Shown here: in pieces, positions 53,548-64,000 of the stretch | How positions within the stretch are numbered: position 1 is the stretch's first letter | Layout of the letters: each line of letters starts with the position of its first letter | From: Zantedeschia hybrid cultivar | Lineage: Eukaryota; Streptophyta; Magnoliopsida; Alismatales; Araceae | Reading direction: 5' to 3' | Length of the DNA stretch: 64,000 bases | Assembly (NCBI GenBank): GCA_030544215.1 | Contig: JARZZO010000013.1 | Location: forward strand, 25,403,229-25,467,228 | The notes under the pieces: generated by a model | Seen by the model: only the letters and a program-made list of their open reading frames with translations | The model's database searches: none | What the model was told of the DNA's origin: nothing | Translations under genes and position numbers: made by a program

Positions 53548-54556
53548 TACAGGAAAAACAGTGAGAGCACAATCACATTCTTAGTCCTTTACGTTGACGA
53601 CATCCTACTCAATGGGAATGATGTAGAAATGATGTCATCAGTAAAGGTTTAGCTGTCTAAAAACTTCTCTATGAAAGATTTGGGAAAAGCATCTTACGTA
53701 TTAGGAATACGAATCTATAGAGATAGATCAAAGAAGATTCTTGCTTTAACCTAATCCATGTATATAGAAACCATTGTCAAAAGGTTTGGCATGAAAAATT
53801 CAAAGAGAGGTCTCATACTGATGAGATATAGAATCTATCTCTCTAAAGGTCAATCAACTAGACTCCTGAGGAGAGGGCAATGATGGATAAAATTCCCTAT
53901 GCATTAGCCATAGGTTCCATCATGTATGCCATGCTATATACCTGACCTGATGGTGTTACGACTAGACATCAGGCAGATCCAGATGATGAACATTGGAAGG
54001 CTATGAAATGTATCCTTATGTACTTGAGAAGAACTAAGGATATATTTCTAGTCTATGAAGGAGGATATTTAAAGCTACAAGGATATACTAACTCGAGTTT
54101 TCAGTCTGATCCGGACGACAGCAACTCAACATCAGGATTTGTCTTTATACTTAACGGGAGAGCAGTGAGCTAGAAAAGTTCCAAGCAAGAAACCACTACT
54201 GATTCGACAATAGAAGCTAAGTAGATTACTGCAGTTGAAGCTGCCAAGGAAGCAATATGGATGAAGAAGTTCATCGGCGATCTCGATGTGGTGGAAAGCA
54301 TCTCTGGTCCCGTCCCACTACTGTGTGACAACAATGGGCGATTGTTCAAGCGAAAGAGACGAGGTCATCAGAAGTCAAAGCACATTCTGCAGCGCTTTCA
54401 CCTGATCAGGAAAATTATAGCACGAGGAGATGTCATAATGGAAAGGGTTTCTTTTGCCGACAACATAGCAGATCCACTAACGAAGTCATTGTCTCAAAAT
54501 GTATTTGAGCGTCACTTAGAGAATATGGGTATTCTGCATAAGAGTGATTGGCTTTA
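53548..54556 (+). pseudogene. pol: Copia-C reverse transcriptase C-terminal part and RNase H
   Basis: It resumes the RT after Tat-1: TITFLVLYVDDILLNGNDVE (catalytic YVDD intact), SKNFSMKDLGKASYVLGI, IGSIMYAML, then RNase H LVYEGGYLKLQGYTNSSFQS, STSGFVFILNGRAVS and ITAVEAAKEAIWMKKF. The last 98 residues (54261-54557) are open and end in the copia C-terminal block ADPLTKSLSQNVFERHLENM. Several Trp and other codons are stops. Confidence 0.88.
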
Positions 54557-54560
54557 GTTC

Positions 54561-54571
54561 AAGTGGGAGAT
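54561..54571 (+). other. Polypurine tract, Copia-C
   Basis: AAGTGGGAGAT immediately before the 3' LTR, the usual copia tract. Confidence 0.8.
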
Positions 54572-55211
54572 TATTAGTATTAGTTGGCCTACAAGCCAAT
54601 CCAATACTATGTAATATTTAGTTTATTAATACAATGACATAATTTCATTGTGTGACATAATTTCGTTGTGTATTTAATTCGATCTTTGTTTATCGTATCA
54701 CAATGAAGTCCATGAACATGTGCACTAGTCTTCGGATTATTATGAGATCATAATTACAGGACCGAAAACTTAACAACACATGTTCTTAATTGTTCATAGT
54801 TGGAGGATGTTTGGGAAGAACGTCAAACATCTGGATAGACTAGTACAGGTTTCTTCAACTCATATGATGAGGGTGACTGCTCTTATAAGTCACTTGTGTG
54901 GATACACTATGCTGGACCTGTAGGTGCTCATTGGTGAATGAGTTCACTGAACTGATCCGACCATGAATCGCTGGATGGTAGCTACCTAACTATTAACCAG
55001 CTCGATTCTTTTATCACAGTTGCGTAGATGGTCTTTGGACCTTAGATACCAAGGATACCTTGTTGATAGGTCTCTGAATTTTAACCTTGATTAACGAATC
55101 CCTAACTATGGGTTATCTATAAGTCAAGTGATCAGATTCAGAGAGATGCCCTTGAAGGTAATTGTGTGGTCAATATAGGATCATCCGCTCTTGATAATAG
55201 GAGAGAGAATA
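54572..55211 (+). repeat. 3' LTR of Copia-C, cut by Chromo-2
   Basis: Begins TATTAGTATTAG (TG of the 5' copy changed to TA) and follows the 5' LTR to the position equivalent to about 22645. An 18-bp tandem duplication (GACATAATTTC-TTGTGT, 54636-54671) is specific to this copy. The remainder should lie beyond the right edge. Confidence 0.88.
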
Positions 55212-55375
55212 TGTAACGACCCGCCACCCTATAATCGGAGATCCGATTACTAAATGGGTACCGAATCATTAAAATTTGGAGTCAAACCAAGATTTTGATA
55301 AATCTGGAAAATAAATGATAAACTAAGCTAAACATCAACATCACATTGAATTGTAAAGGAAGTGTAAATTATTAC

Positions 55376-57663
55376 TGTAACGACCCGCCACCCTATAATC
55401 GGGGATCCGATTACTAAATGGGTACCGAATCATTAATTTGGAACCAAACCAGGATCTAAGTAAGTATGGGAAATAAATAATAAACTAAGCTAAACATTCA
55501 CATCGCATTGAATTGAAAGGAAAATGCAGGAATTAAAAGTTATTACAATGCGACTCGATACAGCAAATAATTACATACTCCAACAGAAAAGAAATAATTA
55601 AGCATATAGGTAAGAAATAAAGATAACAACTATGTCGGAGCATACCCCGGAACAACAACTGACAGCGCGCGACGCACAGCAGCGCACCCCACGCTAAGTC
55701 TGCCTGGAGTCCTCACCTGAAAACCACAGGGGTGAGTCTCAACGAAAAGACTCAGTAGGGATCCTTCGATCCCCACTGCCCACTTACACACCCACAAGTG
55801 TAAAATGCAGCTAAAAGTCTTATAAACAAGTAAAGCAGTAACTACTACTCCTAAATCTCGATATGAATCACATGCATTCGAAATATATTTAACATGTATA
55901 TTTCTAAAACCAGTCTACCAGGAAATCCACAACCAACGTCTCGGTAGAACACGCCAACCACACAAACGAAGGTGGGGAAAACACCGACCCGCTGAGACCA
56001 AACAGTAACCCCTCGGATAGCACTCTAGCTACTCCGGCCCAACTGGCTCAGGTGGTTACTCCTTCCCTCAGCACGAGTGACACTCCAAAGGTACCACACC
56101 CACACTGGTACTAGCTAACCCCGGGGTCCACCAGGTGACCCTGTCTCACTAGGTGTCACCCCGTCACACCCACACCGGCGCTGTACTCCACCCACACCAG
56201 CACAGGGTGATAAAGCACTACAACTGTCACTCTAGGTCCATAGTAACTCAAAACACAGCACAGTAAGAAGTCCACGGTCGCATGCAACACCATGCGTACG
56301 ATCCGGTTACAATGAATCCATCACCATAGAGTATAATTTAAAGCATACATTTAACTAATTAAACAATTGTCTAACCGTGTAACATGTTTTAATGGTATGA
56401 ATTAGTGTGATTCTGTCTTGAATCGTGTCGCCCAAGGCCGACGCCATTCAAGTCTCCTAAACTGGTTCACAGAAACTCGGCCACAGAACCTGGCGTAAAA
56501 CGCGTCGCCACAAGCAGCCGCCTTTTGAAAGGCGTCGCTGTCCCTCGTCGCCTTTTAGCGACCGGTAACAGGGACAGGAAAATGAGGTGATTTCACTAAA
56601 ACACGTCGTCGACGCCAGTCGCCTATTGAAAAGGCGTCACTGTCCCTGGACGCTTATCAGTCCGGGAACAGGGTTTGTTAATGGGTTAAATCGCGTCGTG
56701 TGTGGGCGCCGCCTTTCTGAAAGGCGTCGCTTCACCTCGACGCCATTTAGCCCCGACAGACAGGTTCTCTCCTTGCTTCCCCCAATCCTCGAGGTGGGAT
56801 TTCTCCCCCAAAATGCGTAGAAAAGACACAAAACATAGAGGGGAAGGAGGAGAATTCATCTACCCATTAGAACACCCAATTTCTCATACATGCACTTAGC
56901 GTTTTCACCCCAAAAAGCACCCCAAAGCATGCTTCAAATGCTGGAAAACATGGTTTTCAAACGAAAATGCACTGGGGATAGTCACCCTACCGGTTACTTG
57001 AACTCTTCTAAGCTCCAAGCCATCCACCCGTCTCGCCCCACGCCGCCGCCGGTACCGCCGAGGTCGTCCTTACTCCACCGGGACGTCGGCCGCCGTCCGG
57101 AGAGAAAACGCCGCGGAAGAGGTGGTGGTGGTAGTGGTGGGGGTTAGGAGGTCGATGGAGTGGAGGGAGAGGTGAAATGGTGGGAGGAAAAGAGGGAGGG
57201 GAAGGAGGCGTCGCCGGAATCGCCGGAGGAAGGGAGGAGAGAGAGGGAGAAGGAAGAAATGAGGGAAAGGAAGGAGGATTCGCGGGGTTAATCAGAAATT
57301 GGCTAAAACGCGTCGAGCTGTACGGACGCCTATCAGTTGACATGACGGGCCGCTCTGACAGAACTCTGGAATGCGTCGTCCATCCAAGACGCCGTTCAGA
57401 CGACACGACTGACGCCGTACACTGACAACCCAGGGTCGCAGTTTGAAAGGCGTCGTCCCTCGCGGACGCCGTTCAGACGACACGATAGGGCCGTACTCTC
57501 GCGGCCCAAAGCCAGCCCACATGGTACCCACGTGTTACAAACTAAAACACGTCTGCAATGCTGGACCCGCTCGACGCGAAACAGAACAGAGTCCCAGCCC
57601 CACTAGGGCCTGAACTACAGGGTCCGACCCCGAAAACCGGATCCAAAAACCTCAGTCCTTACA
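55376..57663 (-). repeat. Solo LTR, Chromo-2 family, nested in Chromo-2 LTR
   Basis: 2288 bp, TGTAACGACCCGCC to CAGTCCTTACA, with the perfect target duplication ATTAC (55371-55375 and 57664-57668). It is close to the solo LTR at 27334 in sequence and layout. Dyad clusters lie at 56417-56750 and 57303-57566. Confidence 0.95.
56417..56750. repeat. N10 dyad cluster in nested solo LTR
   Basis: One single site and three back-to-back pairs, position for position the same as 28332-28664, with ten-base spacers. Confidence 0.8.
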
Positions 57664-58444
57664 ATTACAATTCAACTTGACTCAGCAAATAATTACATAT
57701 TCCAACTGAAAAGAAGTAATTAAATGTACAGGCCTGAAAGGAAAATAACAACTATATCGGGGCATACCCCGGAAAGATGGCTGCTGGCGCGCAACCTGAG
57801 ACAAAGCCCTCCACGCTACGCCTGCTTGGAACCCTCACCTAAAAACCGCAGAGGGTGAGTCTCACCGAAATAGACTCAGTAGGGATCCTTCGATTCCCAC
57901 CACCTACTCACACACAAGTGCAACAACACGAATAAAGATAATTTAAATAAATAAAGCAGTAAACACAACTCTGAAACCACTCCATCACAGAGTCCACAAC
58001 CAGCGTCTCGGCTAAACACGCAAACTATGCGGCCGAACGCGGAAAACACCGACCCGCTGAGAGCAAACAGTAACCCCTCGGATAGCGTGCTGGCTACTCC
58101 GGCCTGACCGGCTCTAGGTAGTTCTGCTTCCCCCAGCACGAGTGACACTCTGAATGTGCCACTCCTACACCGGTACTAGTTATACCCCGAGGTACACCAG
58201 GTGACCCTCTCTCTAGGCGTCACCCTACCACTCCCACACCGACGTCGTGTCACTCCCACACCAACACAGGGTGCCTAAGAGCCAACAACTGTCACTCTAG
58301 GTCCACGATCGCACAAAACACGTCACAGTGCGACCTGATCACGTAGAAATCCTCGACTTCGAAGTATGATTTTAAGCATACATTTTAACCAAACTATCTA
58401 ACAATGTAAGCACGTGTTAATTATATGGATTAATGAAGTTATGT

Positions 58445-58690
58445 CTTGAATCACGTCGTCCGTAGCCAACGTCATTCAAGACTCATAAACTGGTTCATGT
58501 AAAACTTTGCATCAGAAGATGGCCTAAATCGCATCGTGCAAGGTAGTCACTTTTTAAAAGGCATCGCTGTCCCGAGTCGCCTATTCATGACAGAAACATA
58601 ATCAGGGATTCTGGATGAACTGGGCTAAATCGCGTCTTGGGAGGCAGCCGCCATTTAGAATGGCGTCGCTGTCGCAAGATGCCATTTAGC
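58445..58690. repeat. N10 dyad cluster in Chromo-2 3' LTR
   Basis: A single site (from 58445) and two back-to-back pairs ending at about 58590 and 58690. Half-sites are more degenerate (CACGTC, GCATC, GTCACT), but the spacers are still ten bases. Confidence 0.75.
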
Positions 58691-59471
58691 GTTTGCAAAC
58701 AGGTTCCCCCAGCCTTCCCATGTACTAAAAGTGGAATTTCTTTCCCCAAATTTCATAAAAACGTATAAAAATGGGGAAGGAGGAGAATCCAAATACTCGT
58801 TAAAACCTACCATTCTCCAATTTATAAAGTGACCATTTTCACCCCGAAAATCCCTTAAACATGCTCCAAAGTAGGAAAAAATATGGTTTTAATCAAAACA
58901 CAATGAAGATCGTCACCCTACCGGTTACTTGAACTTTTTTGAGCTTCAAATCGCCGGACCGCCATGCCACAAGCCGCCGCCGGTACCGCCGTGGACGCCG
59001 TTACTCCACCGGGACGTCGGCCGCTATCCGGAGAGCAATACGCCGTGGAGGAAATGGTGGCAGTGGTGTAAGTTAGGGGGGGGGGGGTGATGGAGTGGAG
59101 TGAGAGGAAAGAAATGAGAAAGGGAAGGGAGAGCAAAGGGATCAGAGAGAGGGAGAGAGAGGAAGATGAGAGAAATGAGGGAAATGAGGGAGGGTTTGCG
59201 GGTTTAAACCGAAACTAGCTAAAACGTGTCACCCAATATCGATGCCATTCAGAAGACAAGATCAGGCCGTACTCTCGCGGCCCGAAACTGGCCCACGTGG
59301 CACCGACGTGGCACACTATAAAACGCGTTCCCCTAACAGGACGCCGTTTGAACCGTGTCTCGCAAGCTCAATGCGATAAAGAACCTATGCCCCAGCCCTA
59401 CAAGGGCCCAAACCAAGGGGTCTGACACCGAAACTGACCCAATAACTTGATCCGAAACCTCAATCCTTACA

Positions 59472-59485
59472 TTCTCCCCCCCCTT
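59472..59485 (-). other. Polypurine tract, Chromo-2
   Basis: AAGGGGGGGGAGAA on the minus strand, immediately before the LTR start TGTAAGGATTGAGG. This fixes the sense orientation of the LTR family. Confidence 0.88.
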
Positions 59486-59499
59486 AAAATAATTTCGTC

Positions 59500-59869
59500 C
59501 CCGAAATTGCCGCTATAGAATAATGTGATCGAAAATAATGGTACTAGCTCGCAAGTGAACTTACAAGAAAAGGTAGGGAAACTGATCTCGCATCTCATCC
59601 TCTCACTCCCAGGTCGCCTCGCCTCCGGAGCGATGCTGCCAAATTACCTTAACCAGAGGAACAACCTAGTTCCGAAGGACCTGCTCCCTATGATCCTCAA
59701 TACTCGCTGGAAATTTTGAAAAGGACAAGTCCTTAGCGACCTCCAACTCCGAAAAGTCCAAGACATGAGATGGATCTTGAACATACCTCCTCAGCAAAGA
59801 AACATTGAACACATCGTGCACTCCTGCAAGACTGGGCAGCAAAGCTAGCTGATACGCCGTTTCCCCAAT
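59500..59869 (-). pseudogene. pol: Chromo-2 chromodomain tail
   Basis: Minus-strand blocks FPASIEDHREQVLRN, VPLVKVIWQHRSGGEATWE and EDEMRDQFPYLF match the C-terminal chromodomain of Tekay-like chromoviruses. At least two stops replace Lys/Gln/Trp-type codons. It follows the integrase after a short linker. Confidence 0.75.
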
Positions 59870-60900
59870 TCAAGCAAGAATGGGAAAATGCCCAATATAT
59901 CGCGGACTCAACTTACCTCGCTTCCCGAATCTCATCACACCTTTAGAGGGTGAGACTCGGAGAAACACGTGGTCCCCAACCTCGAACTCAAGCGGTCTCC
60001 TACAGATATCTACATAACTCTTTTGTCTGTTCTGAACTGTAATCAACCTCTGTTGCACTACCCTGGCAACCTTAGTACACTGCTGTACCAACTCTGGCCA
60101 TGCTATCTGCCTCTCACAAATCTCAGACCAATTCACAGGAGATCGGCACGGCCGCCCGTACAATGCCTTAAATGGCGCCATATCGATACTAGAATGATAA
60201 ATGTTGTTGTAAGCAAACTCCATTGTAAACAAGTGCTGCTCCAAGGAACCTCCCCAATCTAGGCAACAAGCTCTGAGCATATCTCCAATGTCTGAATGGT
60301 CCTTTTTGACTGTCCATCGGTCTCAAGATGGTAAGCCGAGCTAAAGGCTAACTGTGTACCCAAGGCCTTCTGAAAACTCTTTCAGAACCTAGAAGTGAAT
60401 CTCAGATCCCGATCTGACACGATGGACAAAGGCACCCCATACAGAGAGATGATCCAGTCCACAAACAACTTAGCCAACTTACCGACTGACCAGTCCTTTC
60501 TAATAGCTAGAAAGTGTGCAGACTTGGTCAATCGATCCACAATGACCCAGATTGCATCCCTCCTGCCGGATGACACGGGCAATCCCATCACAAAGTCCAT
60601 AGTCGCATGCTCCCATTTCCACTTCGGGATCGGTAATGGCTGCAACAACTCTCCTGGTCTCTGGTGCTCTACCTTAACTTGCTGACAAGTCAGGCACCTT
60701 GCCACATATTCAGCTATGTCCTTCTTCATACCAGGCCACCAAAAGTGCCTCCTCAAACAATGATACATCTTAGTCCTTCCGGGATGCACTACATATCTAG
60801 AACAATGTGCCTCATCTAGGACACTCCTACGCACCTCCTCCTCAGCTGGAACATAGAGTATGCCCCTAAATCTGATCGTGCCATCATCCCACAACTCTAC
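59870..60900 (-). pseudogene. pol: Chromo-2 integrase
   Basis: The first part (60382-60894) holds a full His2Cys2 finger (DEAHCSRYVVHPGRTKMYH, CLTCQQVKVEHQRP) and the core with TMDFVMGLPVSSGRRD, VIVDRLTKSAHFLAI and SIVSDRDLRFTSRF. After a frameshift near 60300-60380 the second part reads LEQHLFTMEFAYNNIYHSS, FKALYGRPCRSPVNW, EFEVGDHVFLRVSPSKG and SPRYIGHF. The Asp residues of the catalytic triad are present. Confidence 0.87.
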
Positions 60901-60939
60901 CTTTGATATCTGGAGAATCTGTGGTAGCTCTACATCCGC

Positions 60940-61560
60940 CCTCTAAGCTTTAATTACTGCATGGTATATCGCTGGCCTCACAGTCAAGCTGGCCAACACG
61001 GCTCTATCGGCCTCTCGAGGAATCCTAAAGGAGGATTCCACAACCTGCTCATATAATCTCCATTCCTTAATCATAAGATGTAATACGACCGTCTTCCGAC
61101 TCAAGGCGTCTGCCACCACGTTCGCCTTGCCCGCATGATAAGAAAGGTCGAGATCATAATCCTGGATAAACTCCATCCACCTGCGTTGCCTCAAATTCAG
61201 ATCTCTTTGAGTGAAAACATACTTCAAACTCTTATGATCAGTGAAGACCTAAAACTTCTCCCCATATAAGTAGTGCCTCTAGATGTTCAGAGCAAATATC
61301 ACAGCCGCCAATTCTAAGTCATGAGTGGGGTAGTTTTCCTCATGCTTCTTCAGTTGCCTAGAAGCATAGGCCACAACCTTACCATGCTGCATCAGAACCG
61401 CACCCATACCTCGACAAGATGCATCGGAGTAAACCACGAATCCACCTGAACCTGATGGAAGCACCAGAACTGGGGCCGAAGTGAGACGAGCCTTCAATTC
61501 AGCGAAACTCTGCTCACACTCTTCGCACCACACAAAACGAATACCCTTACGAGTCAACCT
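60940..61560 (-). pseudogene. pol: Chromo-2 RNase H
   Basis: It follows RT in the open frame 61279-61881: FVVYSDASCRGMGAVLMQHG, VVAYASRQLKKHEENYPTHD and LELAAVIFAL. A stop or shift follows, then MKYVFTQRDLNLRQRRWMEF and HAGKANVVADALSRK (60943-61227), the normal end of the Ty3/gypsy RNase H. Catalytic Asp and Glu residues are visible. Confidence 0.87.
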
Positions 61561-62640
61561 TGACAAAGGGGTTGCTATCGAAGAAAAATCCTGGACAAAC
61601 CGTCTGTAATATCTTGCTAACCCTAGGAAACTTCTGATCTCAGTCACTGTTGTCGGTCTACCCCAATCCATCACTGCCTCAATCTTGACTAGATCCATTG
61701 CAATGCCATCACCAGAAATGACATGCCCCAGGAAGTGTACCTTATCTAGCCAGAATTCACACTTGCTAAACTTGGCATAGAGTTGGTGCTCTCTCAGAAC
61801 CTGCAACACCACCTGAAGATGCGTGGCATACTCTTCTTCAGAAGAAGAATATATCAAAATATCATCTACAAACACCACCACAAACTAATCTAGGTAGGCC
61901 CTGAAGACCCGGTTCATCAAATCCATAAAAGTTGCCGAAGCATTGGTTAAGCCGAAAGGCATAACCAAAAACTCATAATGCCCGTACCGAGTCCTAAAAG
62001 CTGTCTTACTTACATCAACCTCACAGATCCTCATCTAGTAGTACCCTGATCTCAAGTCAATCTTCGAAAACACCTTCGTAGACTGCAACTGATCCATCAG
62101 ATCATCTAAATTCTCGGAAGTGGGTACTTGTTCTTTATAGTTACCTGGTTCAGCTATCTATAATCAATGCACAGCCTTAGAGAACCATCCTTCTTCCTAA
62201 CAAACAGAACTAGAGCACCCCATGGAGAAGTATTGGGACGGATAAAACCCTTATCCAGCAATTCCTACAACTGTGCTTTCAACTCAGCGAGTTCGGCCGG
62301 AGCCATCCGATACGGGGCCTTAGACAAGGGCGCCGTACCTGGTGCAATCTCAATAGTGAACTCAACCTCCAGCTGAGGAGGAAGGCCAGGCAACTCCTCA
62401 GGAAACACATCAACAAAGTCACAGACTACAAGCATCTCCCAAGGACTGGAACCACTACTAACACCAACTACAACTACCGAGGCAAGGAAAGCCTCACAGC
62501 CACCAACAAGCAATCTCTGGGCCTTAAAAGCATAAATAAGAATACCACGAGAAGAGAGCCTAATACCTTGGAAGTAGTAGATCGGGATATCCGGAATGGA
62601 GAAACGCACCCTCTTCCTGTGGTAGTCCACCTCGGCATAG
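61561..62640 (-). pseudogene. pol: Chromo-2 reverse transcriptase
   Basis: It begins with the protease-RT linker (VFPEELPGLPPQLEVEFTIE) and SKAPYRMAPAELAELKAQL, then a stop, then GFIRPNTSPWGALVLFVRKK, LCIDYR, LNQVTIKNKYPL and MPFGLTNA-type sequence in broken frames. From 61881 it is open: MVVFVDDILIYSSSEEEYAT (catalytic FVDD), KFSKCEFWLDKVHFLGHVIS and RSFLGLARYYRRFVQDF. Confidence 0.87.
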
Positions 62641-62850
62641 TAAGCCTCCAACTAGTCCATACCCAAGATGACATCAAAGTTACGAATGGCAAGCACAACT
62701 AACTGGGCAGATAACTCATGACCCTCAATGGTTAAGGGAACCTCACTCAAACAGTTATAAGACAACATGTACCTTCCACCAAGTAGGATGCACGAGCCTC
62801 CTTCCTGGTGATAGCAACAACTCTCCCCTGAGTCCTTGGCTTCTTCTGAT
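62641..62850 (-). pseudogene. pol: Chromo-2 protease remnant (active site missing)
   Basis: After AITRKEARAS the sequence goes within a few codons to LSYNCLSEVPLTIEGHELSA and NFDVILGMD, the C-terminal half of the protease. The segment that carries the D-S/T-G site and flap in relatives (for example DIGASHSFIS in Chromo-1) is absent. This is a deletion, not a point change. Confidence 0.75.
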
Positions 62851-63906
62851 CACTTGGTCCCTGCCCCTGACCATGCCCTTGCGGGCAATCCCTCGCCAAA
62901 TGGCTCTACTGGCCACAAGTATAACACCTCCCATAAAATGCAGGACACTGAGTCCCACTACAATGACGACAAACTGCCGGAAGCCTTTAAGCTGCCTCCT
63001 ACTGAGCACTAGACACTGAATGACTCTACTGACTCTGCCTGGGTCTACTACCACCGCTGCTGCCACTGCTGTTGCCACTGCCTCGAAAGAACCTCCTAAA
63101 TCTGGAGCTGAGTAAAGACGATCCTAATCCGGATGAAGGAGCTACTGCTGCTGTCTTTCCCTTGCCATAAGTTGGCCCTTGAGTAACCAATCCCCTCTCC
63201 CGAGCCGACTGATCGTGCTGTGCCTCAACTGCTACGGCACACTTAATTGCTAATGCCAAGTCTATGCAATAGTGGGACGCCACAAAACTCCTCAAGTTGT
63301 ACCTCAATCCATCCACAAACCTCTCAGTCCGGTGCTCTTCATCTTCTGAAATAAAGTGCACGAACCTCCCAAGCAAAACAAATTTCATCTGGTACTCGAG
63401 CACTATCATGCTCCCTTGGGTCAACTCCATAAATTCCCTCTCCTTGGCCTTCTAGACATGCCTAGGGAAGTACTGCGCATAAAACTCCTTCACAATGTAT
63501 CCCATAGAATCTCCCTGAGATTCCTATCTGCATAAGACAAGCTCTTCAAAGTAGTCCACCAGTCATAGGCATCATCCTTCAACATGAAGGTAGCCAACGG
63601 AGTCCTCTCAACTGCCGCATAATCCATGGTATCGAAAGTCTTATCCAACTCCTTCAGCCAATGAACGGCCTCATCAGGGTTGGGACGACCGGTAAAATGA
63701 GGCGGCTTCAGCTTCAGGAATCTCTCCAAAGCAGCTGAAGGCCCTCCCCTAGTACTAGAACTCTCACTAGGGTCTCGAGTCTGATATCTAGTCATCGTGT
63801 CCATCATAGCCTCCATAAAATGCTCCATATTCGGCCTACCGGCCTCAGACTCACTAGGAACATCTCCTTGCTCCCTAATAACTGGCACTCTCTTCCTAGG
63901 AGCCAT
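62851..63906 (-). pseudogene. gag: Chromo-2 gag
   Basis: Met at 63906 opens MAPRKRVPVIREQGDVPSES, then MEHFMEAMMDTMTRYQT and FLKLKPPHFTGRPNPDEAVH, DYAAVERTPLATFMLKDDAY and WWTTL. A frameshift near 63490 is followed by FYAQYFPRHV, MELTQGSMIVLEYQMKFVLL, ERFVDGLRYNLRSFVA and AVAVEAQHDQSA. A Ser/Gly-rich stretch and the knuckle CYTCGQ*SHLARDC (stop within) lie near 62890-62940. The start is chosen from the chromovirus MAPR(K) opening. Confidence 0.85.
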
Positions 63907-64000
63907 CTAATCGCCTACAGTCATAACAACCGAAAATTCTAATTAGAACTCAAGACCTACACTACCACCGTGCCTGTACGGGATAATGCATTTATTTGCT
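63907..64000 (-). other. Chromo-2 leader, start of
   Basis: 94 bases upstream of gag; nothing recognised. The primer site and 5' LTR are beyond the edge. Confidence 0.5.

Larger units (their letters stand above)
22035..55211 (+). mobile_element. Copia-C, Ty1/copia element split by nested insertions
   Basis: A plus-strand copia element: 5' LTR, Met primer site, leader, gag, protease, integrase, RT, RNase H, purine tract and 3' LTR, in normal order. It is interrupted by a solo chromovirus LTR in the integrase (27334-29599), by Tat-1 in RT (30820-53542) and by Chromo-2 in its 3' LTR (55212). By eye the first 300 bp of its two LTRs differ at close to one base in ten, so it is older than Tat-1 (about 3%), as nesting requires. 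Stops in every domain make it non-functional. Confidence 0.92.
55212..59471 (-). repeat. 3' LTR of Chromo-2, interrupted by a solo LTR
   Basis: The outer LTR is 55212-55375 plus 57669-59471, about 1.97 kb, with ends TGTAACGACC and CAATCCTTACA. The inner 2288-bp solo LTR and one target copy interrupt it. It has N10 dyads at 58445-58690 and about 59220-59340, and a run of 12 G at 59076-59087. Confidence 0.9.
55212..64000 (-). mobile_element. Chromo-2, chromovirus (3' part; extends past right edge)
   Basis: A minus-strand Ty3/gypsy element with a C-terminal chromodomain, inserted in the 3' LTR of Copia-C. It shows 3' LTR (55212-59471, with a nested solo LTR), purine tract, chromodomain, integrase, RNase H, RT, protease remnant and gag. 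The 5' LTR is beyond the window. GAATA at 55207-55211 should be one target-site copy. It identifies the parent family of all the TGTAAYGACC...CCTTACA solo LTRs in the window. Stops and frameshifts occur in every gene. Confidence 0.9.

Noticed and set aside
1..64000. Ordinary host genes, tRNA, rRNA or organelle DNA
   Set aside because: Every coding segment I could recognise belongs to a retrotransposon protein or to cargo within one. The tRNA-like strings (TGGTATCAGAGCC) are primer sites next to LTR ends, not tRNA genes.

Overview
This window is plant (angiosperm) repeat DNA, apparently built entirely of nested LTR retrotransposons. I found no ordinary host gene, tRNA or rRNA. The evidence for a plant is Ty1/copia elements primed by initiator tRNA-Met (TGGTATCAGAGCC sites), chromodomain Ty3/gypsy elements, and a giant Tat-clade Ty3/gypsy element with an archaeal-type RNase H and spliced plant-mobile-domain (PMD) genes. 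Species cannot be told from the sequence. Element names below are mine: Copia-A, -B, -C; Chromo-1, -2; Tat-1.

Layout. 1-9766: Copia-A (minus), running off the left edge, with a solo Chromo-2-family LTR (507-2539) and a solo copia LTR (2809-4344) inside it. 9767-10406: piece of an older Tat LTR. 10407-10977: piece of a copia LTR. 10978-18296: Chromo-1 (plus), a decayed chromovirus with a truncated 5' LTR. 18297-22034: Copia-B (minus), gag, leader and part of its 5' LTR. 22035-55211 and beyond: Copia-C (plus), split by a solo LTR (27334-29599) and by Tat-1. 30820-53542: Tat-1 (minus), complete, 22.7 kb, with 1298-bp LTRs and the target duplication GTGTG. 55212-64000: Chromo-2 (minus), whose 3' LTR holds another solo LTR (55376-57663) and whose gag reaches the right edge.

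Tat-1 is the centre of interest. Its minus strand encodes gag, protease plus a G-patch, and a 1076-residue open pol that lacks the integrase zinc finger and first catalytic Asp. Its plus strand, between pol and the 3' LTR, carries two antisense PMD-type genes. The second can be read as seven exons, most joined by phase-0 GT-AG introns of about 80 bp, ending in a long coiled coil. Its first exon is duplicated around a fragment of a Chromo-2-family LTR, and a solo LTR sits exactly at its third splice donor.

The most striking signal is a 34-bp dyad: half-site CTRAAWSGCGTC, ten variable bases, then the inverted half-site. I checked about 60 copies by eye and the spacer is ten bases in all but one. 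They occur in the LTRs of two chromovirus families and of Tat elements, and upstream of both antisense PMD genes, but I saw none in the copia LTRs. The one exception (12-base spacer) is itself a recombination junction between a Tat element and a chromovirus LTR.
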